Below are positions 6,876 through 15,158 of a stretch of DNA of 54,233 nt, in pieces. Below the pieces are notes generated by a model. It ran no database searches. It had not been told where the DNA came from and saw only the letters and a list, made by a program, of their open reading frames with translations. A program made the position numbers and the translations under genes. Source of the DNA: Streptomyces corynorhini (GTDB lineage: Bacteria; Actinomycetota; Actinomycetes; Streptomycetales; Streptomycetaceae). Location: assembly GCF_003346515.1 (NCBI RefSeq), contig NZ_QQNA01000100.1, forward strand, positions 1 to 54,233, read 5' to 3'. Position 1 is the stretch's first letter; every line of letters starts with the position of its first letter.

Positions 6876-9505
6876 GCGGCCTGTCCTTCGCGGCGCGGTC
6901 GGTCCTGGCCCGCCGCGCCGAGTTCGTCGCGTCGTTCCTCGCGGTGCTCGGCGGCGCCGTCCTGGTGACCGCCTGCGGGGTGCTGCTGGAGTCGGGCCTC
7001 TTCGCCGGGATCGCGCCGCAGCGCTACGCGGCCGTCCCCGTCGTCGTCGGCGCCCGGCAAGCCGTCGTCGCACCGCAGGAGGAGGGACCCGACACCGTCG
7101 AGCCGCTGCCCGAGCGGGCGATGCTGCCCGCCGGGCTGGTCGGGAAGATCGCCGCCACCCCCGGCGTCCGGAACGCCGTCGGCGAGGTCAGCTTCCCGGC
7201 GACGGTCGTGACGGCCGACGGCGCGGTGGTGAGCGCGCCCGGCGACGGGCAGACGCTGGGCCACGGCTGGGGCTCGGCGCCGCTGACGCCGTTCGCGCTG
7301 CGCTCCGGCCGGGCCCCGCGCCTCCCCGGCGAGGTGGTGCTCGACGCGGAGACCGCCGCGCGGGCGGGCGCGGACGTCGGGGCGCGGATCCGGATCGCGA
7401 CGGCCGAGGGCGCCGTACCGTACCGGGTCGTCGGGGTGGCGACCCCGCCGGACGGGGCCGGACTGCCGCGCCAGAGCGCGCTGTTCTTCACCGACGCGCG
7501 GGCCCGCGAACTGTCCGGGCACCCCGGCGCGGTCGCCGCCGTCGGCGTCTTCACCGACCCCGGTGTGACCACCGGCGGCGCGGACGGGCTGATCGGACTC
7601 GTGCGCGCGCTGACCGGTTCCGACACGGCCGCCGACCGGGTCGCGGACACCCTCGCGGACCAGGGGTACGGGGAGCGCGCGGTGGTACGGGCCGGTGACG
7701 CGCGCGGCGAGGTCGAGTTCCTCGGCGCCGCCCGCTCGCGCACCGTGCTGTCGGTGGTGGCGGGGTCGTTCTCCGGGTTCGTGCTGATGATCGTCGCGCT
7801 GGTGGTGGCGGGCACCCTGTCGCTGATGGTGCATCAGAGGCGGCGTGAGACAGCCCTGTTGCGCGCCGTGGCGGCCACCCCGCGCCAGGTGGGCGGGATG
7901 CTCGCCACCGAGACACTGCTGGTGTCGGGCGCGGCGGCGCTGCTGGGCGTCGGGCCCGGCTATCTCGCCGCGCGGCTGCTGCGGGACGCCTTCGCCCGCA
8001 TCGGGGTGATCGAGGAGGGCTTCGCGCTGTCCACCGGCCCGGTGCCCGGCCTGGTCGCGGTGCTGCTGTGCCTCGGCGCGGCGCGGCTCGCGGTGTGGGC
8101 GGCGGCCAGGCGCCAGGTGCGGGTGCGGCCCGTCGAGGCGCTGCGGGCGTCCGCCGTCGAGACGCCGGAGCTGGGGCGGGTCCGGATCGCCGGCGGATAC
8201 GCGATGCTGGGCCTGGCGCTGATCGCCGTGGCGGCCGTACCGGTCCTGCCGCCGAACCTCGCGGTGGTGCCCGCCGGGCTCTCCTCGATGCTCGCCCTCA
8301 TCGGGGTCGCGATGCTCGGCCCCCGGCTGATGGCCGCGCTCACCCGGCTCGGCGCCGCGCTGCTGCCGCGCGGCGCGGCCGGGTTCCTCGCGGCGGCCAA
8401 CAGCCGGGCCGGTGCGCGGCGGCTGGCGGCGGCCGTCACCCCGCTCGTACTGACGATCGGCTTCGCGACCAGCCAGTTCTACAGCCAGACCACCCTGGAG
8501 GAGGCGACGCGTCACCAGGCCCGCGCGGCCACGGTCGCCGGGCTCGTGGTCACCGGGGCGGGCGGCGGCGTCGCGCCCTCGGTCGCCGAGGCCGCCCGCG
8601 AGGTGCCCGGTGTCTCCGCGACGACCCCGCTGGTCGCCACCGAGGTCGTCGCCGTCGGCCGGACCCTCCTCGACGAACCGCTCTCCCGGTCCACCGCCCA
8701 CGGCATCGACGCCACCGGACTCGACGGAACGCTCGACCTCCCCGTCGCCGTCGGCCGGCTGGGCGACCTGCGCGGTGACACCGTCGCGCTCAGCGAGACC
8801 GAGGCGCGCTACCTCGGCAAACGGGTCGGGGACCGCGTCGCGCTCGTCCTCGGCGACGGGACCCGCGCGAAGCCCCGCGTCGTCGCCGTGTACCGCCCCA
8901 ACCTGGGCTTCGGCGATGTGCTGCTGCCCGCCGCCACCGTGCTGCCGCACACCACCGACCGGCTCGCCGACGTCGTGCTCGTCGCCCTGGCACCCGGCGC
9001 GGACCGCGCGGCCGTCGCCGCCGCCCTGCGCGCGCTGGAAGCGCGCCACCCGGGGCTGGCCGTCGGCGACCGCGCCTCGCTGCTCGTCGCGCAGGACCAC
9101 GAGGCGCGCGCCGACGCCTGGCTGAACCGGCTCCTGCTCGGCGTGCTGCTGGGGTACGTGGCGCTGTCGGTGGCCACCACTCTCGTCACCGTCACCACCG
9201 GCCGGGCCCGCGAACTGGCGCTGCTGCGCCTGGTGGGCGGCACCCGCCGCCAGGTGGCCCGCATGCTGGCCATCGAGACGGCGCTCCTGTCGGGCATCGC
9301 GGTGGCGCTCGGCACGCTGCTGGCCGGCGTACCGCTGGCGGTGCTGGCGCTGTCCCTCACCGGCACCCCGCTGCCTTCGGGGCCGCCGTGGGTCTTCGCG
9401 GCCGTCGTCGCGGCGGCGGCGGCGACGGCGGTGCTGTCGGTCCGCGTCCCGGCGCGCGGGCTGCTGCGGGCCCGGCCCCTGGAGGCGATGCGGGCGGGGG
9501 AGTAG
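6872..9505 (+). CDS. FtsX-family ABC transporter permease
   Basis: An 877-residue permease with an N-terminal membrane helix, a large extracytoplasmic domain (about residues 45-290), a three-helix FtsX core beginning near VAGSFSGFVLMIVALVV, a duplicated second extracytoplasmic region, and a second FtsX core at the C-terminus containing ARELALLRLVGGTRRQV. The same motif appears in the first core as RETALLRAVAATPRQV, so the protein is an internal duplication, as usual for this family. The partner ATPase overlaps by 4 nt. Streptomyces have many such systems and their substrates are mostly unknown. Confidence 0.92.
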   Translation: MSGLSFAARSVLARRAEFVASFLAVLGGAVLVTACGVLLESGLFAGIAPQRYAAVPVVVGARQAVVAPQEEGPDTVEPLPERAMLPAGLVGKIAATPGVRNAVGEVSFPATVVTADGAVVSAPGDGQTLGHGWGSAPLTPFALRSGRAPRLPGEVVLDAETAARAGADVGARIRIATAEGAVPYRVVGVATPPDGAGLPRQSALFFTDARARELSGHPGAVAAVGVFTDPGVTTGGADGLIGLVRALTGSDTAADRVADTLADQGYGERAVVRAGDARGEVEFLGAARSRTVLSVVAGSFSGFVLMIVALVVAGTLSLMVHQRRRETALLRAVAATPRQVGGMLATETLLVSGAAALLGVGPGYLAARLLRDAFARIGVIEEGFALSTGPVPGLVAVLLCLGAARLAVWAAARRQVRVRPVEALRASAVETPELGRVRIAGGYAMLGLALIAVAAVPVLPPNLAVVPAGLSSMLALIGVAMLGPRLMAALTRLGAALLPRGAAGFLAAANSRAGARRLAAAVTPLVLTIGFATSQFYSQTTLEEATRHQARAATVAGLVVTGAGGGVAPSVAEAAREVPGVSATTPLVATEVVAVGRTLLDEPLSRSTAHGIDATGLDGTLDLPVAVGRLGDLRGDTVALSETEARYLGKRVGDRVALVLGDGTRAKPRVVAVYRPNLGFGDVLLPAATVLPHTTDRLADVVLVALAPGADRAAVAAALRALEARHPGLAVGDRASLLVAQDHEARADAWLNRLLLGVLLGYVALSVATTLVTVTTGRARELALLRLVGGTRRQVARMLAIETALLSGIAVALGTLLAGVPLAVLALSLTGTPLPSGPPWVFAAVVAAAAATAVLSVRVPARGLLRARPLEAMRAGE

Positions 9506-9520
9506 CGGGCCCGGCCCCGA

Positions 9521-9546
9521 GCCCGAGGCCCCGGGGGGCCTCGGGC
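9521..9546. terminator. Bidirectional terminator
   Basis: GCCCGAGGCC (9521-9530) and GGCCTCGGGC (9537-9546) form a perfect 10-bp stem with a 6-nt loop, in the 54-bp gap between the convergent permease and glucanase genes. Confidence 0.75.
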
Positions 9547-9559
9547 CGGACGCGCGCGG

Positions 9560-11032
9560 TCAGTTGAACGGGATGCGCACCACCGACTGGTTGCCGACGC
9601 CCAGGGTGCCGGCGCCGCCTCCGATGGCGTTCCAGACCTCGATCCGCACCTTGCCGTTGACCAGGTTGCCGTGCGAACCGGTCGAGGACTTCAGCCCCTT
9701 GGCCTGCGTGTAGTGCTCGTAGCCCGGCAGCGGGTCGGTGGCGAAGTACTGGTAGGTCTCCGTCCGGTCCCAGACGCCGTCGCCCGTACGGTCGTAACTC
9801 ACCCTGACCTGCGGCCCGTTGCCGATGTTCGTGCCCGCGTCCACGAACAGGTCGAACTGGGTGGAGCCGCCGTTGTACGTCCGGGTGATCCCGCTCGACG
9901 TGAAGACCTGCGGATTGTTCGGCGTCCCGTCGTAGTTGGCGCCGCCCGCCGAGGCGAGTGTGACGCTCGCCGCCGAGCCGGTGGAGTCGCCGAGCCCGGC
10001 GCCCGGCCTGGCGTACAGGGTCGAGGATCCCGTCGGGGGCGGGTCCGTCGGGTTGGAGCCGCCGCCGCGCGTCCACACCGCCACGTAGTCGACCAGCATC
10101 GGGCGGCCGGGGACGGTCGCGGCCGTCGGGGTCGGGCCGCCCAGCGCGTCCGGGAACGCGCCGCCGATCGCCACGTTCAGCAGGATGAAGTACCCCGCGT
10201 GGTCGGTCATGTTGGACCACGAGGCGGCGTCCATCTGGTTCTGCCGGACGGTGTGGAAGAGCTGGTCGTCCACGTACCAGCGCAGCTCGTTGGGGGTGAG
10301 GGAGCGGTCCCACTCGAACCGGTAGGTGTGGAAGGCCGACTGGCAGCTCGCCCCGGGGCAGGCGCGGCTGGCGCCGATGCCCGTGGTCTCGTTGCACGGG
10401 CCGCCCGGGTTGACGCCGCAGTGCAGCACGCCCCACACGGAGTTGAGGCCGTTGACGTTCTCCATGATGTCGAACTCGCCGATGCCCGGCCAGTTCCAGT
10501 AGTTGCCCCGGTAGGGGGAGCCCAGCGCCCAGAAGGCGGGCCAGTAGCCGGACGCGGCGGCGCCGGTCACGTTCGGCATCTGGATACGGCTCTCGATGCG
10601 CAGGGTGCCGCCCGCCGGAGCCTTGAAGTCGGAGCGCCGGGTCTCGATCCGGCCCGACGTCCAGTTGCCCGCGCCGTCCCTGAGCGGGGTGATGCGGAGA
10701 TTGCCGTTGCCGTCGAGGCTGAGGTTGTCGGGGCTCGCGGTGTAGTTCTGGATCTCGCCCGTGCCCCAGTTGCCCGGCCCGCCGGGGTAGCCGTGGCCGG
10801 TGTCCGTCTGCCAGTTGGCCGAGCTGGGCAGGGCGCGGTCCGCCCCGTCGAAGTCGTCGCTCCACTGGAGGGTCCAGCCGGGCGCGGGCGGCACGGCGCC
10901 CTGCGCGGTGCCCGTCCCGGTGAGGCCCACGAACCCGGCGAGAGCCAGGGTCAGGGGGAGGGCGGCGGCGAGCAGGGGGGTGCGGGCGGTGCGGCGGGTG
11001 GTGCGCGGGGGTCCGGTGCGGTTCGTTCTCAA
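9560..11032 (-). CDS. Secreted GH16 beta-1,3-glucanase with C-terminal binding domain
   Basis: A 490-residue extracellular glycosidase, probably an endo-1,3-beta-glucanase (laminarinase type). The signal peptide has a twin-arginine-rich n-region and a hydrophobic stretch ending near AQGA (residue 46). The GH16 catalytic motif is EFDIMEN with nucleophile Glu186, Asp188 and acid/base Glu191. The catalytic domain ends near residue 320 and a Gly/Ser/Pro linker leads to a C-terminal domain of about 150 residues with aromatic and Asn/Gly-rich strands. That domain looks like a carbohydrate-binding module, but I cannot assign its family. A CebR/LacI-type palindrome lies 59 nt upstream of the start, suggesting induction by glucan oligosaccharides. 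Confidence 0.9.
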   Translation of the reverse strand: MRTNRTGPPRTTRRTARTPLLAAALPLTLALAGFVGLTGTGTAQGAVPPAPGWTLQWSDDFDGADRALPSSANWQTDTGHGYPGGPGNWGTGEIQNYTASPDNLSLDGNGNLRITPLRDGAGNWTSGRIETRRSDFKAPAGGTLRIESRIQMPNVTGAAASGYWPAFWALGSPYRGNYWNWPGIGEFDIMENVNGLNSVWGVLHCGVNPGGPCNETTGIGASRACPGASCQSAFHTYRFEWDRSLTPNELRWYVDDQLFHTVRQNQMDAASWSNMTDHAGYFILLNVAIGGAFPDALGGPTPTAATVPGRPMLVDYVAVWTRGGGSNPTDPPPTGSSTLYARPGAGLGDSTGSAASVTLASAGGANYDGTPNNPQVFTSSGITRTYNGGSTQFDLFVDAGTNIGNGPQVRVSYDRTGDGVWDRTETYQYFATDPLPGYEHYTQAKGLKSSTGSHGNLVNGKVRIEVWNAIGGGAGTLGVGNQSVVRIPFN

Positions 11033-11090
11033 GGAAACACCTCCGGTGCGGAGCGGATGGTGCCGAGGGAGGACCGGGAGCGCTGCTGGC

Positions 11091-11104
11091 TGAGAGCGCT
11101 CTCA
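11091..11104. promoter_or_regulatory. LacI-family (CebR-like) operator of the GH16 gene
   Basis: TGAGAGCGCTCTCA is a perfect 14-bp palindrome 59 nt upstream of the glucanase start. It differs from the known CebR/CelR box TGGGAGCGCTCCCA only by one symmetric change in each arm. No lacI gene is in the window, so the repressor acts from elsewhere. Confidence 0.8.
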
Positions 11105-11225
11105 TCAATCTTGTAGCGGCGGCCCGCCCTACTCGTCAATGGCCATCCGGCGGCCGGTTCCGCGCGGGGCGGCGGCCCGTGAGATTAATTCATGGTTACG
11201 ACGTTTCGCGCCGCCCGCGGGACTC

Positions 11226-11254
11226 TTGACGCTGCTGGAGCGAACATCCACACT
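11226..11254 (+). promoter_or_regulatory. Possible promoter of the DeoR regulator
   Basis: TTGACG (11226-11231) and CACACT (11249-11254) are separated by 17 bp. The -35 is good and the -10 poor. The leader would be about 35 nt. The rest of the 190-bp gap before the deoR-type gene shows nothing else I can support. Confidence 0.35.
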
Positions 11255-11295
11255 CCTCCTCATGAACGGTCAACAATCCACAGATCCGGGCGCCG

Positions 11296-12060
11296 ATGCT
11301 CCCCGCTGAACGCCATCGCCGTATCTGCGAGGCGTTGCGCGCGCAGCGGATCATATCGACCGAGGACTTCTCCCGCATGCTCGATGTCTCCGCCGAGACC
11401 GTCCGCCGTGACCTGGTGACCCTGGAGCGGCGCGGGCTGCTGGTACGGGTGCACGGTGGCGCGACCAACAACGCGGGCGGCTTCGGCGAGGAGGCACCGT
11501 TCGACGAGCGTTCCGGGATGGACCGGGGCGCGAAGGCGGCCATCGGGGTCGCGGCCGCGGCACTGGTGCGCCCCGGTCAGACCGTGGTGATCGACGTCGG
11601 TACGACGGCGGTGGAGGTGGCGCGGGCCCTTCCGTCGGACTACCGGGGCACCGTCGCCACCTGCTCGCTGCTGGTCGCCGCCGAGCTGGCGGGCCGTCGA
11701 GGCGTCGAAGTCCTGGTCAGCGGCGGGCGGTTGCGCGCCGGGGACCTGGTCTGCTCGAACGCGCAGACCCTGGCCTTCTTCGCGGATCTCCGCGCCGACG
11801 TGGCGTTCCTCGGCTCCGGGGGAGTGGACGCCTCGGCCGGACTGACCGATTTCCATCTGGACGAGGTGGCCACCCGGCGGCTGATCCTCGCCAACACCGT
11901 CCGCTCGTACATCCTCGCGGACGCCAGCAAGTTCGGCCGGGTCGCCCCGCACCGCGTGTGCGGCCTGGAGGACGTCGACGGACTGATCACCGACGCCCGG
12001 CCCTCCCCGACGCTGGAGTCGGGAGTGGAGCGCTCCGGCGGCATCGTCGTCGTGGCGTAG
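11296..12060 (+). CDS. DeoR/GlpR-family transcriptional regulator
   Basis: A 254-residue regulator: an N-terminal DeoR winged helix (residues 1-57, with ISTEDFSRMLDVSAETVRRDL-type recognition helix) followed by the sugar-phosphate-sensing DeoRC domain (about 75-232) with VIDVGTTAVEVARAL. GlpR-type members respond to phosphorylated carbon intermediates, which fits the FGGY kinase and GlpA-like dehydrogenase downstream. It very likely controls the operon at 12166-17987. The ATG at 11296 has no clear ribosome-binding site. A strong hairpin follows its stop, so it may be transcribed apart from the operon or modulate it by attenuation. Confidence 0.92.
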   Translation: MLPAERHRRICEALRAQRIISTEDFSRMLDVSAETVRRDLVTLERRGLLVRVHGGATNNAGGFGEEAPFDERSGMDRGAKAAIGVAAAALVRPGQTVVIDVGTTAVEVARALPSDYRGTVATCSLLVAAELAGRRGVEVLVSGGRLRAGDLVCSNAQTLAFFADLRADVAFLGSGGVDASAGLTDFHLDEVATRRLILANTVRSYILADASKFGRVAPHRVCGLEDVDGLITDARPSPTLESGVERSGGIVVVA

Positions 12061-12089
12061 CGCCGGGCGGAGCGGACTCCGCCCGGCGC
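12060..12089 (+). terminator. Hairpin after deoR-type gene
   Basis: A perfect 13-bp stem, GCGCCGGGCGGAG (12060-12072) with CTCCGCCCGGCGC (12077-12089), has a CGGA tetraloop and starts at the last base of the stop codon. Confidence 0.75.
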
Positions 12090-12095
12090 GCCCGT

Positions 12096-12125
12096 GGTCA
12101 GGTGGCGCGGCAACGCCACCCGACC
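12096..12125 (+). promoter_or_regulatory. Second hairpin upstream of the permease
   Basis: GGTCAGGTGGCG (12096-12107) pairs with CGCCACCCGACC (12114-12125) with one mismatch. It follows the first hairpin by 6 nt and precedes the permease start by 40 nt. The gap holds no obvious promoter, so the tandem hairpins may act as an attenuator or as an mRNA-processing barrier. Confidence 0.5.
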
Positions 12126-12165
12126 ATGATCGAAATCCCAACCTTTCACCGCATAGGAGTCGATC

Positions 12166-13725
12166 GTGGCCCAGTCTTCCACACCGTCGGAAAATACGAC
12201 GGTTACCCCATCTGAATCCGACATACCCGCTAGAAAGGGGGCAGGAGTGACGGCGGTGACCGACGCGGGCGCGGGCAGCCCCGACACGGACGCCGCCGCC
12301 CCCGCCACCGGCTACAAGCCCCAGTTCGCCCGTACGCTCAGCCGCTTCGAGTCCTTCGCGGTCGCGTTCTCGTTCATCTCCATCACCACCGGCCTGTTCA
12401 CCACCTACGGCACCGTCCTCGGCTCGGCCGGTCCCGCCGGGATCTGGACCTGGCCGCTGGTCACCCTCGGCACCGTCCTCGTCGCCCTGGTGTACGGCAT
12501 GCTCGCCAGCCGGATCCCGATCTCCGGCTACAGCTACCAGTGGGCCAGCCGGCTGGCCTCGCCCGTGCTCGGCTGGTGGTTCGGCTGGGTCTCGTTCGCG
12601 TTCCTCGCCATCGTCGTGGTCGCCGTCGACTACGGCCTCACGCAGGTCGCGCTCTTCCCGCTGCTCGACATCACGTACACCGCGACCGGCGGCGCCATCG
12701 GCACCGTCATCGTGCTGCTCCTGCAGATGTCGCTGATCATCTGGTCCACCCCCCTCACCACCAAGATCAACAACCTGGCGGTGGGCGCCGAGGTCATCGC
12801 GATGATCGGCCTGACCGTCCTGATCGCGGGCGCCGTCCTCTTCTTCGGCAAGGGCGACTGGAGCAACCTCGGCTCGTACGGCACCATCTCGGCGGACGGG
12901 TACTACGGATTCCTCGGCCCGTTCATGCTCTCCGCGCTGCTCGGCGCCTTCACCCTCGTCGGCTGGGAGTCGGCGGCCAACCTCGCCGAGGAGACGCACA
13001 ACCCGAAGAAGGTCGTCCCGCAGGCCATGGTCCGCGCGATCCTGCTCAGCGGCGGCATCGGGATGCTCTTCCTCATCGTCATCACGGCGGGCGCCGGCAA
13101 GAACGTCGCCGCGCTCACCGCCGACTCGGCCCCCGTCGCCTCCATCATCGAGTCGACCGTGGGCAGCGCCGTCGCCACCGCCATGCTGGTCGTCGTCTGC
13201 ATCGCCATCTTCGCCTGCGGCCTGGTCATCATGGTCAGCAACAGCCGCCTCGTGCACTCCATGGCCCGTGACGGCCGTGTGCCGTTCGCCGAGACCCTGA
13301 GCAAGGTGCCGCGCCCCACCGGCGGCCCGACCTTCGCCACCCTGACCGTCGCCCTCGCCTCCATCGCGATCGTCACCGTCTTCGCGGGCAACGAGGACGC
13401 GCTGCCCCAGCTGCTGGGCGCGGGCACGCTGATGCCGGCCATCCTGTACGCGGGCACGGTCGCCCTGTTCATCGCCACCCGCGGCAAGTACACCCCGGCC
13501 GCCGACGACTTCCAGCTCGGCAAGTGGGAGAAGCCCGTCGTCGTCGGAGCGGTGCTCTGGCTCGTCACCGAGCTGTGCATCTTCATGATCCCCTCGGACT
13601 TCCGGGGCGCCCAGCAGTACGCGCTGGCCACCCTGGTCGTCGGCGGTCTGCTCTTCGCGGTCGTCTGGTTCACCCGCAGGGAGCAGCTCCTGACCCAGCC
13701 CAGCCTGGAAGCCGAGGAGCTGTGA
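12166..13725 (+). CDS. APC-superfamily amino acid/amine permease
   Basis: A 519-residue membrane transporter with about 12 hydrophobic segments after a 45-residue polar N-terminus. TM1 holds FAVAFSFISITTGLFTTYGTVL, the unwound glycine-containing helix of the amino acid-polyamine-organocation superfamily, and GWESAANLAEETHNPKKVVP is the conserved loop after TM6. The GTG at 12166 has TAGGAG at 6 nt; a second GTG at 12247, with AGGGGGCAGGAG, is an alternative. It overlaps the kinase gene. An APC permease at the head of a polyol-kinase operon is unexpected, since GlpF-type or ABC uptake is usual, and suggests an amine- or amino-acid-like substrate (inference). Confidence 0.88.
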   Translation: MAQSSTPSENTTVTPSESDIPARKGAGVTAVTDAGAGSPDTDAAAPATGYKPQFARTLSRFESFAVAFSFISITTGLFTTYGTVLGSAGPAGIWTWPLVTLGTVLVALVYGMLASRIPISGYSYQWASRLASPVLGWWFGWVSFAFLAIVVVAVDYGLTQVALFPLLDITYTATGGAIGTVIVLLLQMSLIIWSTPLTTKINNLAVGAEVIAMIGLTVLIAGAVLFFGKGDWSNLGSYGTISADGYYGFLGPFMLSALLGAFTLVGWESAANLAEETHNPKKVVPQAMVRAILLSGGIGMLFLIVITAGAGKNVAALTADSAPVASIIESTVGSAVATAMLVVVCIAIFACGLVIMVSNSRLVHSMARDGRVPFAETLSKVPRPTGGPTFATLTVALASIAIVTVFAGNEDALPQLLGAGTLMPAILYAGTVALFIATRGKYTPAADDFQLGKWEKPVVVGAVLWLVTELCIFMIPSDFRGAQQYALATLVVGGLLFAVVWFTRREQLLTQPSLEAEEL

Positions 13726-15158
13726 CCGTCCTCGCCATCGACCAGGGCACCTCCGGGACCAAGGCCCTGGTCGTCGACCCGGTGGACGGGGTGGTCGCCG
13801 TCGCCGAGGTGCCCGTCACCCCGGTGTACCTGCCGGGCGGCGGGGTCGAACAGGACCCCGAGCAGCTGCTGGCCTCCGTCCTGGAGGCCGGCCGCCAGGC
13901 CCTCTCCAGGGCCGGGGGCCGGACCGTCCAGGTGGTGGCGCTCGCCAACCAGGGCGAGACCGTACTCGCCTGGGACCGGCGCACCGGCCGGCCGCTCTCG
14001 CAGGCGATCGTCTGGCAGGACCGCAGGTCGGAGCCGCTCTGTACGGCCCTCGCCGACGACAAGGCCTGGGTCGCGGAGCGTACGGGGCTGGTCCTCGACC
14101 CGTACTTCTCGGCGCCCAAGATGGCCTGGCTGCGGCAGCACGTCACCCGGGACGGCGTGGTCACCACCACCGACACCTGGCTCGTCCAGCAGCTGACCGG
14201 CGCCTTCGTCACCGACGCGGCCACCGCCAGCCGTTCGCTGCTGCTGGACATCGACTCCGTCGCGTGGGACCCGGAGCTGACGGCGCTGTTCGGCCTGGAC
14301 GGCGAGGAGCTGCCCCGGATCGTCGACTGCGACGAGATCGTCGGCACCACCACGGCGTTCGGCGGGGTGCTGCCGGTCGCCGGGCTGGTGGTGGACCAGC
14401 AGGCGGCCCTGCTCGCCGAGGGCTGCCTCACCCCGTCCACCGCCAAGTGCACCTACGGCACGGGCGCGTTCCTGCTCGCCAACACCGGTGACAAGGCGCT
14501 GCGTTCGACGTCGGGGCTCACCTCGTCGGTGGCGTGGCGGGCGCGCGGCGCGACCCCGTACTGCGTGGACGGCCAGGTGTACACGGCGGCCTCGGCGGTG
14601 CGCTGGCTCCAGGACCTGGGCTTCGTGGACAACGCCGCCGACCTGGACCGTACCGCCGCGAGCGACCCGCAGGGCGTGCTCTTCGTCCCGGCCCTGGCCG
14701 GGCTCGCGGCGCCCTGGTGGCGTCCTGACGCCACCGCCGCGCTCACCGGGATGACCCTGTCCACCCGCCGCGAGCACCTGGTACTGGCGGTGCTCCAGGG
14801 CATCGCCGCGCAGGTCGCCGAACTCGCCGCCCTGGTCGCGGCCGACTTCGGCGCCCCGCTCACCCGGCTGCGCGCGGACGGCGGCCTCACCAGGAGCCGG
14901 GTGCTGATGCAGGCCCAGGCCGACCTGGCGCAGCTGCCCGTGGACGTCTACCCCTCGCAGCACGCCACCGCGCTGGGCGCCGCCGCACTGGGCCGGCTCG
15001 CGATCGAGCCGGAACTCACCCTGGAGCAGGCGGTCCCGGCGTGGACGCCCGGCACCACCTTCGAACCGCTCTGGTCCGAAGACCGGGCCCAGGACCACCG
15101 CGCCCGCTGGCGGGCGGCGGTGGACGCCACACTCCCGCAGGAGGAGCCGCATGACTGA
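13722..15158 (+). CDS. FGGY carbohydrate kinase, GlpK-like with altered substrate pocket
   Basis: A 478-residue sugar/polyol kinase closest to glycerol kinase. It has the phosphate-binding IDQGTSGTKAL, AIVWQDRR, DPYFS, VDQQAAL, YGTGAFLLANTG and RADGGLTRSRVLMQ. Compared from memory with E. coli GlpK, which binds glycerol through Arg and Glu of NQRET, Tyr of DPYFS and Asp of GDQQ, this protein keeps Glu79, Tyr128 and Asp225, but the arginine is Gly78 (NQGET). This predicts a substrate related to but not identical with glycerol. The GTG start overlaps the permease stop (GTGA); the ribosome-binding site GAGGAG lies in the permease end. Confidence 0.88.
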   Translation: MTVLAIDQGTSGTKALVVDPVDGVVAVAEVPVTPVYLPGGGVEQDPEQLLASVLEAGRQALSRAGGRTVQVVALANQGETVLAWDRRTGRPLSQAIVWQDRRSEPLCTALADDKAWVAERTGLVLDPYFSAPKMAWLRQHVTRDGVVTTTDTWLVQQLTGAFVTDAATASRSLLLDIDSVAWDPELTALFGLDGEELPRIVDCDEIVGTTTAFGGVLPVAGLVVDQQAALLAEGCLTPSTAKCTYGTGAFLLANTGDKALRSTSGLTSSVAWRARGATPYCVDGQVYTAASAVRWLQDLGFVDNAADLDRTAASDPQGVLFVPALAGLAAPWWRPDATAALTGMTLSTRREHLVLAVLQGIAAQVAELAALVAADFGAPLTRLRADGGLTRSRVLMQAQADLAQLPVDVYPSQHATALGAAALGRLAIEPELTLEQAVPAWTPGTTFEPLWSEDRAQDHRARWRAAVDATLPQEEPHD

